Source of the DNA: Erinaceus europaeus
Taxonomy: Eukaryota; Chordata; Mammalia; Eulipotyphla; Erinaceidae
DNA length: 64,000 bases
Direction: 5' to 3'
Assembly (NCBI RefSeq): GCF_950295315.1
Contig: NC_080164.1
Coordinates: 109,698,447-109,762,446, forward strand
In this document: in pieces, positions 10,867 to 21,839 of the stretch
Layout: each line of letters begins with the position of its first letter
How positions within the stretch are numbered: position 1 is the stretch's first letter
Position numbers and translations under genes: made by a program
The notes under the pieces: model-generated
Told to the model about the DNA's origin: nothing
What the model saw: the letters and a program-made list of their open reading frames with translations, nothing else
Database searches by the model: none

Positions 10867-10981
10867 AGGGGGCAGGTGGTGGTGCACCTGGTTAAGTGCA
10901 GACATTATAGTGTGCAAGGACCCAGGTTCAAGCCCCTGATGCCCACCTACAGGCAGAAAGCTTCATGAATGGGCTGCAGGC

Positions 10982-11038
<57 letters not shown>

Positions 11039-11112
11039 TGTGTGTATGCCTTCCTCCCCTCTCAATTCTTCTCTGTCTCTATCCAATAATATATAAAAAA
11101 TATTTTAAAAAG
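10867..11112 (+). mobile_element. tRNA-derived SINE, short type, with expanded CT/TG tract
   Basis: Sense copy with head GGGGGCAGGTGGTGGTGCACC and B box CCCAGGTTCAAGCCCC. The internal CT segment has expanded into (CT)n(TG)n at 10985-11045 before CTATCCAATAATATATAAA. Confidence 0.85.
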
Positions 11113-11124
11113 AATTATTTACAC

Positions 11125-11340
11125 ACCCATAGTCAGTATAGTGTTGATTATAGTAACCAAGACATAGAAACAACTCAAGAGACTACCAACAAGTGAGGGG
11201 AAGAGGAGGTGGCAGATTTACACCATTGGGATGCACTACTCAATCACCATTGACAAAGGATGAGGTCTTGTCAGTAGCTGCTGCATGAGTGGGGCTGGAG
11301 AGAAGCCACTAAGTGAAATAAGTTGGAAGCAAATGGTGTT
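11125..11340 (+). mobile_element. Old L1 ORF2 C-terminal remnant
   Basis: AACCAAGACATAGAAACAAC, GGATGCACTACTCAATCACC and GAAATAAGTTGGAAGCAAA match the order of conserved C-terminal L1 blocks. The frame is badly decayed. Confidence 0.6.
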
Positions 11341-11459
11341 AGCATAATTAATGAAATAAAAATCATGTTATGAGTTGAATTTCCAGTCATGTAGATACAG
11401 AACTCAGTCAAAACAGAGAAGCTTCTCAAATTAAAACAAAATATAATATTCACAAATGT

Positions 11460-12090
11460 GAATGCACGGGTAGGAGTTTCAAGTTAATATGTCTTGACTT
11501 CTTAATACATACCAAATGATTTAATTGCTAAATGCTAGATGTGAAAACTATGACTGTGAAAAGTTTTATTCACATAAAAGGCATTTTAAAGCAATTTGCT
11601 CTGGCTAGGATTGCATATGCTATAAGCAAATATCATTAAAAAAATTAATTTTGGCCCATATATTGCCTTCTATTTGTGGATAAAAGAAATTACATTCCTC
11701 TTAAAAATGGCAGTGGCTTTGAGGCTAGAATCAGGCTTCATTACTTTAGGGCTTTTCTTTTTCAATTTATTTTCCATGTACTAAGCTAATATATTGGCAC
11801 ACACCTCCAGAGATCTCTTACGAAATTTCTCAACATGAATGACACCTCTAATTTAGGAAGCAATTCTCTTTAACCTTGACACTAAAATTTCAGCATTATG
11901 GTTGAATTTATTTTTTTAAGTCCTATGGTAAAGATGGTAAAAGAAATGGATAGGGTTAGACAGAGCAAATAAAATAAAATAAAGGGAGGGTGGAGGAATG
12001 AATCCAGAAAAAGAGAGAGAGAATAAAATAGACTTGGATTGAACAATAAATCAATATTTACAGAAAGGAGTATTTAATTTTAGGTCTAAT
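11460..12090 (+). other. Unique AT-rich sequence
   Basis: No repeat family or coding signal recognised. Confidence 0.5.
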
Positions 12091-12093
12091 TTC

Positions 12094-12307
12094 TTTCTTT
12101 TTAAATTATCTTTACTTATTTGTTGGTTAGAGACAGCCAGTAATCAAGAGGGGAGAGGGAGGTAGAGAGGGAGAGAGACAGAGATACCTGCAGTACTGTT
12201 TCACCACTCAGAAAACTTTCTCCTTGAAGATGGGGCCGGGGGTCTCAAACCTGGGTCCTTGAGCATTGTAACATGTGCAATCAACCAGGTGTGCTACGAC
12301 CTGGCCC
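12094..12307 (-). mobile_element. tRNA-derived SINE, short type, full length
   Basis: Antisense copy running from AAATTATCTTTACTTATTTG through GATACCTGCAGTACTG and reverse B box GTCTCAAACCTGGG to the head CTACGACCTGGCCCC. Confidence 0.8.
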
Positions 12308-12479
12308 CTCTAATTTCTTTCTGTGTCAATGGGTTTTACTGATAGATCTTTCATAAGGAGTAGGAAACTTTATCCAACTTTAGGAGAGATGACTGTGTTT
12401 GCTTATTTATTCTGCACCCTTAGTAAGCTATCTCCATATGTCAAAAACATGGGAAAGCTCTCTCTGGTCAATTAGGAAT

Positions 12480-15456
12480 ATCAAAGGAAGACAACTACCT
12501 GGGAAAACAACAAGACACGACTAGAACTACCTTGGAACCCACCAAATCACAGGGGAGTGCAAACACATGTGGTTCAAGGACAGAGAGAAGCTTTAGGAGA
12601 GACTCCTGGCATTGAAATATATTCAATCTATGATATCAATAAATGTCAATGGCCTGAATTCACCTATTAAAAGGCACAGAGTAGGAAGATGGATCAGAAA
12701 ACACAGCCCAAAAATATGATTTCTACAGGAAACCCACCTACTCAACAAGACAAACACAGACTCAAAGGGAAAGGATGGAAAACTATCATACAAGCCAATG
12801 ACCCACAAAAAAGGGCAGGAATAGCTATTCTCATATCTGACATGATAGACTTTAAAATAAATAAAATTTAAAAAGATAGGATGGACACTACTTAATGCTC
12901 AGAGGATCAGTCAACCAAGAGTACTTAACAATTATTAACATCTATGCACCCAATGAAAAGCCATCTAAATACATCAAACATCTACTGAAAGAGCTATAGC
13001 AATATATTAACAGCAACACAGTCATAGTAGGGGACTTCAACACCCCACTATCTTAAAATGAAGACATGAACTATCAAAATATTTGGGACACAGCTAAGGC
13101 AGTACTGAGAGGGAAGTTCATAGCCAAACAAGCACACATTAGGAAACATGAAAAAGCACAAATAAACAACCTGATTGCACACCTTAAAGACCTAGAAGAA
13201 GAACAAAGGAACCCTAAAGCAACTAGAAGGACTGAAATAACTAAAGTTAGGGCAGAAATAAATAACATTGGAAATAAGAAAACTATATAAAAGGTCAACA
13301 AAAGTAAAAGTTGGTTCTTCGAAACTGACAAATGGACAAACCATTAGCCAGACTCACAAGAGGTGTGTGTGTGGGGGGGGGAGATTCAAATAAATGGGAT
13401 TGTAAGTGAAAGAGGAAATAAAACAATATACACTACAGAAATTCAACATATCATAAGAGGCTTCTGTGAACAACTATATGCCACCAAGCTAGAGAACCTG
13501 GAAGAAATGGATGAGTTCCTAGATGCCTACAAACTTCCAAAATTAAACAAAGAGGAACTAGAAACTATGAACTGACAACACAACCAACAAAATTGAAACT
13601 GTTATCAAAAACCTTCCCAAGAATAAAAGTCCTGGAACAGATGGTTTTACAAATGAATTCTACAAAATATTCAAGGAAAAGTTAATACCTCTACTTTTAA
13701 AACTCTTCCAAAAGATTGTAGACAAAGGAATACCCCCTTCCAGCTTCTATGAAGCCAACATCACTATAATACCAAAAGCAGGCAGTGATAAAATCAAAAA
13801 AGAAAACTACAGACCAGTATCTCTGATGAATATAGATGCTAAAATATTGAACAAAATTCTATCCAACTGGATACAGCAGAATATTAAAAGGCTTGTTCAT
13901 GGGGGTAGGGCGGTAGTGCAGCAGGTTCAGCACATATGGTGCAAAACGAAAAGACCGCGTAAGGATCCCGCTTCGAACTCCTGGCTCCAACACCTGCAGA
14001 GGGGTAGCTTTACAAGCAGTGAAGCAGGTGTCTATCTTTCTCTCCCCCTCTCCATCTTCCCCTTTTCTCTTCATTTCTCTCTGCCCTAACCAACAACAAT
14101 AACAAAAATAGCAACAACGAGGGCAACAAAAATAGGGGGAAAATGGCCTCCAGGACCAGTGGATTCACAGTGCAGGCACTGAGCCCCAACAATAACACTG
14201 GAGGCAAAAAATGAAAAATAAAATAATAACAATAAAGCTTGATCATATGACTGAGTGGGGTTTATTGCAGGGATGGGATGCAAGGTTGGTTTAATATATG
14301 TAAATCAGTCACATGATCCATCACATCAGTAAATGCTAGAGCAAAAGCTGCATGGTCATATCAATAGATGCAGAGAAAGCCTTTGACAAAATCCAATATC
14401 CTTTTATCATCAAAACACTACAAAAATGGGAGTAGATGGAAAATTCCTGAAGATAGTGAAGTCCATATATAGCAAACCTACAGCCAACATCATACTCAAT
14501 GGTGAAAAACTAGAAGCATTTCCCTGCAGATCACATACTAGACTGGGCTGCCCACTATCACCATTACTATTCAACACAGTGTTGGAAGTTCTTGCCATAG
14601 CAATCAGGCAGGAGCAAGGAATTAAAGGGATACAGATGGGAAGAGAAGAAGTCAAACTCTCCCTATTTGCAGATGATGTGATACTTTACATAGAAAAAAC
14701 TGAAAAATCCAGCAAGAAGCTTTTGAAAATTATCAAGCAATACAGTAAGCTGTCAGGCTACAAAATTAGCATACAACAGTCAGTGGCATTCCTTCATGCA
14801 AACACTGTTAGAAGTTCAAATCCAGAAATCAATTCATTTTACTATAGCAACAAAACAATAAAATGTCTAGAAATAAACATAACCAAAGAAGTGAAAGATG
14901 TGTATACTGAAAATTATGAGTCACTTCTCAAGGAAATTGAAAAAGACACAAAGAAGTGGAAAGATACTCCATGTTAATGGTTTGGAAAAATTAACATCAT
15001 CAAAGAGACCCCTCACTGAATAGGATATCTTTACGTACATCAGATAAGAGGCAAATAACCAAAACATATAAAGAGCTTGCCAAACTCAACCACAAGAAAA
15101 CAAATAACCCCATCCAAAAATGGGGACAGGACATGGACCCAATATTTACCACAGAAGAAATTCAAAAGGTCAAGAAACATATGAAAACATGCCCTGAGTC
15201 AGAGAAATGCAATTAAAGACACAATGAGATACTACCTCACTCCTGTGAGAATATCATACATCAGAAAAAGTAGCAGCAACAAATACTGAAGAGGTTGTGG
15301 GGACAAAGGAACCCTCCTGAACTTCTGGTGAGAATATCAATGGGTCCAGCCCCTGTGGAGAGCAGTCTAGAGAACTCTCAGAATGCTACAAATGGACCTA
15401 TCCTATGGACCTGCAACTCCCTCCTGGGGATATATCTTAAAGAACACAACAAACCC
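12480..15456 (+). mobile_element. Older L1 lacking ORF1, with internal deletions and nested SINE
   Basis: About 130 bp not resembling ORF1 of the other copies (it contains CTTGGAACCCACCAAATCAC) abuts the ORF2 start at about 12609. ORF2 then runs with stops and frameshifts. Compared with the full-length copy, about 380 bp of the endonuclease is missing at about 13053 (counterpart of 30664-31046) and about 650 bp after the RT domain at about 14999. A SINE sits at 13901-14233. The longest open remnant, 14426-14977, covers RT motifs including SLFADDVILY. The element continues at 16346 after a nested insertion. Confidence 0.8.
13901..14233 (+). mobile_element. Long-type SINE inside L1 ORF2, with target-site repeats
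   Basis: Sense copy: A-box-like TAGTGCAGCAGG, ACCTGCAGAGGGGTAGC core, GGGCAACAAAAAT and CCAGTGGATTCACAGTGCAG modules. It is flanked by imperfect 13-bp repeats AAGGCTTGTTCAT (13888) and AAAGCTTGATCAT (14234). Without it the L1 RT sequence is continuous. Confidence 0.85.
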
Positions 15457-16328
15457 TACTTCCCCCAGTCCTGGAACCCTTGGATAGGGCCCACTTTCCC
15501 GTATGCGTCTCCCAATCCAAACCAAATAATATTGCATCCGCCGATCACAACCTAACCAATGCAACGATTACCACCTCAACATGCTTCACCTCAGAATGTG
15601 TCCAGAGACTTCACGTGTGGAATGACAACCCTTCAGCTTCATTACTCAGGTGAGACCTTTCCTTTTATAGTACACTCTAATTTCATCTCAGGTAGTTCAC
15701 TTTCTAACAAAGTCCCATAACCTAGATATACACCAGTTTCTGTGAGAGAGAGCTTATATCCACACGTATCCATAAACTACTGCAAAATATATACCTGAAA
15801 GCAGAAGTACACTAGAGTTTGCAGAGAGTACCTCCCTAACACTTCCTCTCCACTATTCCAAGCTTGGGATCCATGATTGCTCAACAAATTGTTTGGCTTC
15901 GTATGTTAACTCTCTTTTCAATCACCAGGTTCCAGATGCCACCAGGATGTTGGCCAGGCTTCCCTGGATTGAAGACCCCACCAATGTGTCCTGGAGCTCA
16001 GCTTCCCCAGAGACACACCTTACTAGGGAAAGAGAGAGGCAGACTGGGAGTATGGACTGACCAGTCAACGCCCATGTTCAGCGGGGAAGCAATTACAGAA
16101 GCCAGACCTTCTACCTTCTGCAACCCTCAACGACCCTGGGTCCATGCTCCCAGAGGGCTAGAGAATGGGAAAGCTATCATGGGAGGGGGTGGGTTATGGA
16201 GATTGGGTGGTGGGAGTTGTGTGGAGTTGTACCCCTCCTGCCTTATGTTTTTGTTCATTAATCCTTTCTTAAATAAAAAATTTAAAAAAATAGCTATTAA
16301 AGCAGAGAAAATACCAGAGTAAAAAAAA
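15457..16328 (+). mobile_element. Nested L1 3'-UTR-only insertion with 17-bp TSD
   Basis: Severely 5'-truncated L1 closely matching 34546-35370 of the full-length copy. It is flanked by perfect 17-bp repeats AAGAACACAACAAACCC (15440-15456 and 16329-16345), the first of which lies in the older L1's ORF2. The first A-rich tail ends at 16290. A further 30 bp of non-L1 sequence and a second A-run (16321-16330) follow, which suggests a short 3' transduction. Confidence 0.88.
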
Positions 16329-16345
16329 AAGAACACAACAAACCC

Positions 16346-16830
16346 ATCCAAAAAGATATGTGTATACCTGTTTTCATAGCAGCACAATTTGTAATAGCCA
16401 AAACCTGGAAGCAACCCAGGTGTCCAACAACAGATGAGTGGCTGAGCAAGTTGTAGAATAGATACACAATGGAATACTATTCAGATATTAAAAATGGTGA
16501 TTTCATCATTTTCAGCCCATCTTGGATGGAGCTTGAAGAAGTCATGGTAAGTGAAGTAAGTCAGAAACAGAAGAATGAATATGGGATGATCTCACTCTCA
16601 GGTAGAAGTTGAAAAACAAAATCAGAAGAGAAAACACAAATAGAACCTGAACTGCATTCGGTGTATTGCACCAAAGTAAAAGACTCTGGGGTGGGTGGTA
16701 GTGGGGGAGAGTATAAGTCCAAAAAGTATGACAGAGGACCTAGTGGGGGTTGTATTGTTATGTGGAAAACTCAGAAATGTATTATTGAATGTAAAATATT
16801 AATCCCCTAATAAATAAGTCAAAAATTATT
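16346..16830 (+). mobile_element. Older L1, distal ORF2 and short 3' UTR
   Basis: Continuation of the host L1 after the nested insertion. ORF2 C-terminal blocks (CCAGGTGTCCAACAACAG, AATGGAATACTATTCAG) lead into the short 3' UTR module and end in CCCCTAATAAATAAG. Confidence 0.8.
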
Positions 16831-16840
16831 TTAAAAAGAA

Positions 16841-17095
16841 GTTGAAAAACAAGATCAGTAGAGAAAACACTAAGCAGAACCTGGACTGGAGTTGGTGTAT
16901 TGCACTGAAGTAAAAGACTGGCATGTATGTGTGTGTGTGTGTGGGGGGGAAGTACAGGTCCTGGAAAAGGATGACAGAGGACCTAGTGGGGGCTGTATTG
17001 TCATGTGGAAAACTGAGAAATGTTATGCATGTACAAACTATTGTATTTACTGTTGACTGTAAAACACTAATCCCCCAATAAAGGGAAATAATTGG
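16841..17095 (+). mobile_element. Second, tandem copy of the short L1 3' UTR
   Basis: Begins directly after an A-rich stretch with AAGTTGAAAAACAAGATCAG and repeats the same module seen 250 bp upstream, ending CCCCCAATAAAGGGAAATAA. It is either a separate truncated insertion or a local duplication. A (TG)n has expanded at 16924-16942. Confidence 0.75.
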
Positions 17096-17097
17096 GA

Positions 17098-17220
17098 AAA
17101 GGAGACCAAGTGGTGCAGCACCTGTTACAGTCCACATGTTACCATGAGCACCAACCAGGGTTCAAGCCCAAGTCCTCAACAGTAGGATGGACAGAAGCAT
17201 CATGATTGAGTAAAGCAGCT
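17098..17220 (+). mobile_element. Diverged SINE fragment
   Basis: GGAGACCAAGTGGTGCAGC head and CAGGGTTCAAGCCCAAG B box. The 3' half is missing. Confidence 0.55.
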
Positions 17221-17358
17221 CAAAAAAAGTCACAGAATATGGAATGCCATGCATTTGACAAATATTTGAGCCTGATTCCATTGTACTGAGGGAAGCTGTG
17301 ATATTTCACCCTCACGTCTCTCTCTCTGCTGTTATCTGAAAAAAAAAGACATAGAGCG

Positions 17359-17689
17359 GGGGTCAGGCAGGAGCAGAGCGGGTTAAGCAAGCGCACGTGG
17401 TATGAAGGACGGCATAAGAATCCCGGTTTCAGTCCTCGATTCCCCACCTGCAGGAAAGTCACTTCACAGGTGGTGAAGCAGGTCTGCAGGTGTCTGTCTT
17501 TCTCTCCCCCTCTCTGTCTTCCCCTCCTCTGTCCATTTCTCTCTGTCCTATCCAACAACATCAATGACAACAATAATAATAACACAACAACAATAAAAAA
17601 AGGAAAAAAATAGCTTCCAGGAGCAGTGGATTCATGGCACAGGCACCGAACCCCAGAAACAACCCTGGAGGCAAAAAAAAAAAAAAAAA
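17359..17689 (+). mobile_element. Long-type SINE, full length, with target-site repeats
   Basis: Sense copy with A box region GCAGAGCGGGTTAAGC, CCCACCTGCAGG core, and GGAGCAGTGGATTCATGG with CCTGGAGGC before poly(A). Flanking repeats AGACATAGAGC (about 17348) and AGATATAGAGC (about 17693) differ by one base. Confidence 0.88.
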
Positions 17690-17703
17690 AAAAGATATAG
17701 AGC

Positions 17704-18575
17704 AATGAAGGCCTGGCAACAAGACAACACAAATATAGAATGGACTTATTCTGAGAGTTGATTACATTTTTTTCAGCATCTGATTCACTTTTGAAAGATG
17801 ATGTAAGTGGATACTTTAATTAAATGATTACCCAGAATGTTTAAAATGATGTTTTTCTTGTTCCTGTTTTAAGTTGCAAGACAGTATCAGATTGTTTAGA
17901 AAAGTAAAAAGATGCATATCCCAATAAGTTCTAGTTTCACATTCTATTAAAAACCAGTAAGACAATCATAACGTTATTCCTCATGAATAATTTACCATAC
18001 TGAATTCTCTTTACCACTTTGCTCTCTTATGAAAGCCAATAAGCACTGTAAAGTTTATTAGGAAAAGTACCCCAAGGCATAACTAAAGATTGGAATACTT
18101 ATATTGCATGTAGTAATTTGCAAATATATATATTTAAAAAAAAACATGTGGATGATCTGTAATTATCGGACAGCCATTAGAATATTTACCAGTTAAACAT
18201 TAGTAAGCATTTCTGCAGTAGAATAAAGGAATCTCGACGTAAAAAGAAGTCGTTTAATCCTCTATAACAACCACATGCTGATTTCACTGGAGCTACAGAG
18301 AGAAATTGAAGATGTATATGTTGAAGAGGCCACAGTTCACTTTTAGACATTAGAAATGATAATTTTCTGAAGGATAGTCTCATGCGCTCATATTCTGAAG
18401 AGGTATATGGCCCCACCATGCTGTTTGTCACGTGTCCTGGTACTTCTCCAGCGAGGATACAGCAGGCAGCTTATCATGTCTTCAAACCATAGTTCCCTGG
18501 AATAACTGAAGACAGACTCCACCCATTGTTCTTCTTTCCTAGCTTTGCTTCAGACACTGATTAAAAAGCTCTTCA
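17704..18575 (+). other. Mostly unique sequence, possible coding relic near 18330-18480
   Basis: AT-rich single-copy DNA. From about 18330 to 18477 one plus-strand frame is open (includes SYSEEVYGPTMLFVTCPG). The minus strand has an 81-codon open frame over 18186-18431. I do not recognise either product, and chance is the simplest explanation. Confidence 0.4.
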
Positions 18576-18580
18576 TGTTC

Positions 18581-18647
18581 AACCCCCCGCACCACCATAA
18601 GCCAGAGCTGAGCCGTGCTCTCGTAAAAAAAAAAAAAAAAAAAAAAA
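18581..18647 (+). mobile_element. SINE fragment, CACCACCATAAGCC type
   Basis: Only the 3' half is present: CCCCGCACCACCATAAGCCAG, then GAGCTGAGCCGTGCTCT and a 23-bp A-run. Confidence 0.75.
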
Positions 18648-18954
18648 GTAACCTGTGGGGGATTATGTATAAGTTATCATCATTTGGGTCTATGTTTATT
18701 TGTTTGTTTACTTATTTACTTATTCATTTTGGCCAGAGCACCACTAAGTCCTAAAGATTAAAGTTGGAACCTCTTACATGCAAATTCCTTGTGGTACTAT
18801 TATTGTGGTACTTTGGCTCACAGTCTAATGCTTATATGAAGTCTCAAAATTAACCAGTGTTTGATAAAAAAAAAAAAAAATCCCCACCCTCCTCCAATGG
18901 AAACTTCAATACTTCTCCCAAGTTCACATATATGTGTTACCTATCATGTATCTA

Positions 18955-19042
18955 TCTTTCTATCTATCATCTATCTATCTATCCTTGGAGCCTCAGGCAT
19001 GAGAGTCTCTTTGCATAACCATTATGCTATTTAACCCCACCC
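18955..19042 (-). mobile_element. (TATC)n followed by antisense SINE fragment
   Basis: A TATC run, then GAGCCTCAGGCATGAGAGTC and CTTTGCATAACCATTATGC, which is the reverse of the CACCACCATAAGCC-type SINE head. Confidence 0.65.
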
Positions 19043-19089
19043 AACACAGGTTACTTTTTGTATTCTTTTTTTATCTTGAATTTTCACTA

Positions 19090-19195
19090 TTTGAAAAGCT
19101 GAATTAATTAATAAGAGAGAGAGAACCACAGCATTATTTTAGCACATGAGATATCAAGGATCAATGTTTTATCCACTGCCTCACTTCCTAGGTTG
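19090..19195 (-). mobile_element. Diverged SINE, GCAGCACATGTACC type
   Basis: Antisense remnant: AATAAGAGAGAGAGAACCACAGC, GATCAATGTTTTATCCACTGCC. It resembles the better copies at 47793 and 57738. Confidence 0.45.
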
Positions 19196-19449
19196 CTAAA
19201 TTTCTACTGTTATTTATTTTTACTACTCTTTATTACTTAATCATTTATTACTTAATCATTTAAAAATATTAGTGAAGATGAATGCAAAACTGGAACATGA
19301 AATTGTTAAAAATAAAACTTGTAGAAATGCAAAAAAAAAAACTCTGCATGGATCATTGTAACACATTTTGCCTTTGTTGTCATGGCTCTGAAATAAAATC
19401 CTTTTCTGCTGACTTTATCATATGGGTCTAGAAGCTTCTAACTGACCCA

Positions 19450-20332
19450 AGGGTGTTAGCACTCCAAACTCAGCAACAAAAAACAAATGACCGGGGTTCG
19501 GGCGGTGGCGCAGTGGGTTAAGCACATGTGACGCAAAGCGCAAGGACCGGCGTAAGGATCCCGGTTGGAGCCCCGGCTCCCCACCTGCAGGGGGGTCGCT
19601 TCACAGGCGGTGAAGCAGGTCTGCAGGTGTCTGTCTTTCTCTCCCCCTCTCTGTCTTCCCCTTCTCTCTTCATTTCTCTCTGTCCTATCCAGCAACAAAC
19701 GACATCGACAATAGCAATAATGATGGCCACAGCGAGGCTGCAACAACAAGGGCAACAAAAGGGGGAAAGGATAGCCTCCAGGAGCAGCGGATTCATGGTG
19801 CAGGCACCAAGCCCAGCAATAATCCTGGAGGGAGGAAAGAAAAAAAAAAAAGAAAAAAAAACTTAAAAAAAAAAACAAATGACCCCACCCAAAAGGGAGA
19901 GAGGACATGAACAGAATGAGTGGCTGAGTAAGTTGTGATATATATACACAATGGAATACTACGTAGCTATTAAAAATAGTGATTTTGCCTTCTTTACCTC
20001 ATTTTGGATGGAGCTTGAAAGAATCATGTTAAGTGAGATAAGTAAGAAAGAGAAGAATGAATATGGGATGATCTCACTTGTGGGCAGAAGTTGAAAAATA
20101 AGAACAGAAGGGAAAACACAAAGCAGAACTTGGACTGGAGTTGGTGTATTGCACTAAAGCAAAGGACTCTGGGGTGAGGACAGTGTTTAGGTCCTGGTAC
20201 ATGATGGTGGAGGAGGACCTTGACTAGGGGTGACAGTGTCTTGCAGAAAACTGATAAAATTTACATATGTACCAACAACTCTATTTACTGTAAAACATTA
20301 ATCCCTCCAATTAAAATAAAAAGAAATAATAC
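19450..20332 (+). mobile_element. L1 3' fragment interrupted by a SINE
   Basis: ORF2 blocks (CCAAACTCAGCAACAAAAAAC ahead of the SINE; CCCACCCAAAAGGGAGAGAGG after it) lead into AATGGAATACTACGTAG, GGATGATCTCACTTG and the short 3' UTR ending ATTAATCCCTCC. A deletion joins GGACATGAACAG to AATGAGTGGCTGAG. Confidence 0.8.
19493..19869 (+). mobile_element. Long-type SINE, young-looking, with TSD
   Basis: Sense copy with head GGTTCGGGCGGTGGCGCAG, CGGCGTAAGGATCCCGG, core CCCACCTGCAGGGGGG, GGCAACAAAAGGGGG and GGAGCAGCGGATTCATGG. It is flanked by AAAACAAATGACC at 19480-19492 and 19872-19884, inside the L1 fragment. Confidence 0.9.
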
Positions 20333-20339
20333 TGTCATA

Positions 20340-20985
20340 AAAACCACTCAAATGATAAACTTTCAGCAAGAAATAATATTAAGGCATTATCATATTCAAA
20401 TATTCTTTGATTTCCTCTACTGATTAGATGATTTTTGTTTCTTTGGATGCAGTGGTAACTTTAGTTATTTCTTAGAAGTACGTCTTCTGTAAAATGATAA
20501 ACAACTTTGCAGTAAATATCAATCTACTACCTAAGTAACTAAGCCAAAATGCATAACAATTACCAGCAGACCATATGGAAAATGCATTTCATAAGTGTTG
20601 TGATGCAGCTGGAACTCCAAAAAAAAAAAAGTTACCTATTTCCAATTTAATGCCTTAGTGTCTCTCTTGCTTACAACATCCATTTTTTTCACTTGCAGAC
20701 TTGACGGCATATTCAATTAACTTCTTGGCCTTTTTGCTACTGAACAGATGATCACCCTCTGTCATTTATCCTTCTCTTCTACAAACCTAAAACTCATAGA
20801 TCCCTGCAGAAACAGAAAAGGATTTTCTCTTTTATTGTGCAAAACAAGGTGACAAAATAGAACAACCCATACACACTATATGGAATTGCTCTCAGAAACT
20901 GTTTTACCTTTAACAGTAACATATGAAAATAACTAATTTCATTATTTATGAATGACATCATTTGATTAGGCTCTATTTTTTATAG
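20340..20985 (+). other. Unique AT-rich sequence
   Basis: No repeat or coding signal recognised. Confidence 0.5.
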
Positions 20986-20989
20986 AATG

Positions 20990-21152
20990 TTCTTATTTAT
21001 TTATTTTTTATAAGGCAGAGAAAGACTGAAGGAGAAACACCTTCAACATTGCTCCCCTCCCCCCTGCAGTTGGCAACTGGGGATATGAACCTAGATCCTT
21101 GTGCATAGTATTATGTACGCTCAGCCAGATGTGCCACCACCCAGATCTCTGG
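20990..21152 (-). mobile_element. Diverged tRNA-derived SINE, short type
   Basis: Antisense: TTATTTATTTATTTTTTATAAG tail side, CCCCTGCAGTTGGCAACTGGGG, head GCCACCACCCAGATC. Confidence 0.65.
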
Positions 21153-21162
21153 CTAGATTCTT

Positions 21163-21453
21163 TTCCATTTTATTTTACTTTATTGTCACCAGGGTCATCA
21201 CTAGGGCTTGGTGCCAGCACTATTAATCCCCTATTCCCGGAGGCAATTTTTTTCTTTCTGATTTTCATTACATAGAACAGAGAAAAAATGAGAGGGGGGA
21301 AGATAAACAGGGGGACTAAAACAGAGACTCCTGCATACTTGTTTCACCATTCATGAAACTTTTCCCTGCAGGTGGGGGTTGGGGATTCAAACTTGGGCCC
21401 TTGCTCTTGGTAATATATGTGCTTAACTGGGCACACCATAGTCCTGCCCCCTA
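21163..21453 (-). mobile_element. tRNA-derived SINE, long type, diverged
   Basis: Antisense: GTCACCAGGGTCATCACTAGG module, GGGCTTGGTGCCAGCAC, CCCTGCAGGTGGGGGTTGGGG, reverse B box GATTCAAACTTGGG, head CATAGTCCTGCCCC. Confidence 0.7.
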
Positions 21454-21545
21454 GACTGTAATATTATTTGTTATAATCCAGACAGTCTAGTCACACAAGG
21501 CATAATACCCTAACACTGCAAAGATTTCTTTTCTTTTCTTTTTTT

Positions 21546-21604
21546 TTATTTATCTATAGCTATCTGTGTCTATGTATTTATCTATAGCTATCTGTGTCTA
21601 TGAT
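21546..21604 (+). repeat. Tandem duplication of a 29-bp unit
   Basis: TTATCTATAGCTATCTGTG with its flank occurs twice head to tail. It leads into a degraded antisense SINE (about 21625-21740; GGGATTGAGCTGGGGGCCTC). Confidence 0.75.
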
Positions 21605-21839
21605 TTGCTTTATTTTCTATGAAAGGGGGTTTTATCTTAGAGAGGGAGAGAGAAGTCAGAGCATCATTCTGCTTCACAGAGCAATGGGATTGAGCTGGGG
21701 GCCTCAGACATGCGAGTCTTCTGCTCAGTCATCCAGCTGTAATTTTACTCTAATGAAAGCACTTGAGAATCCAAGAAAAAAAATCCATATTCAATGCCAG
21801 ACCTTCACATCATATTCAGAATAAATGGTAGCTTTTAAT

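Noticed and set aside
15864..16322. About 150-codon frame repeated at 34956-35411
   Set aside because: Both lie in the same L1 3' UTR module. The shared frame reflects shared descent of non-coding sequence, since long-module copies elsewhere are not open.
17220..17732. 170-codon minus-strand frame
   Set aside because: It covers an antisense reading of a SINE with its poly(A) tail. Similar SINE-derived frames ([20 protein letters not shown]) recur at 19456, 38640 and 39878.
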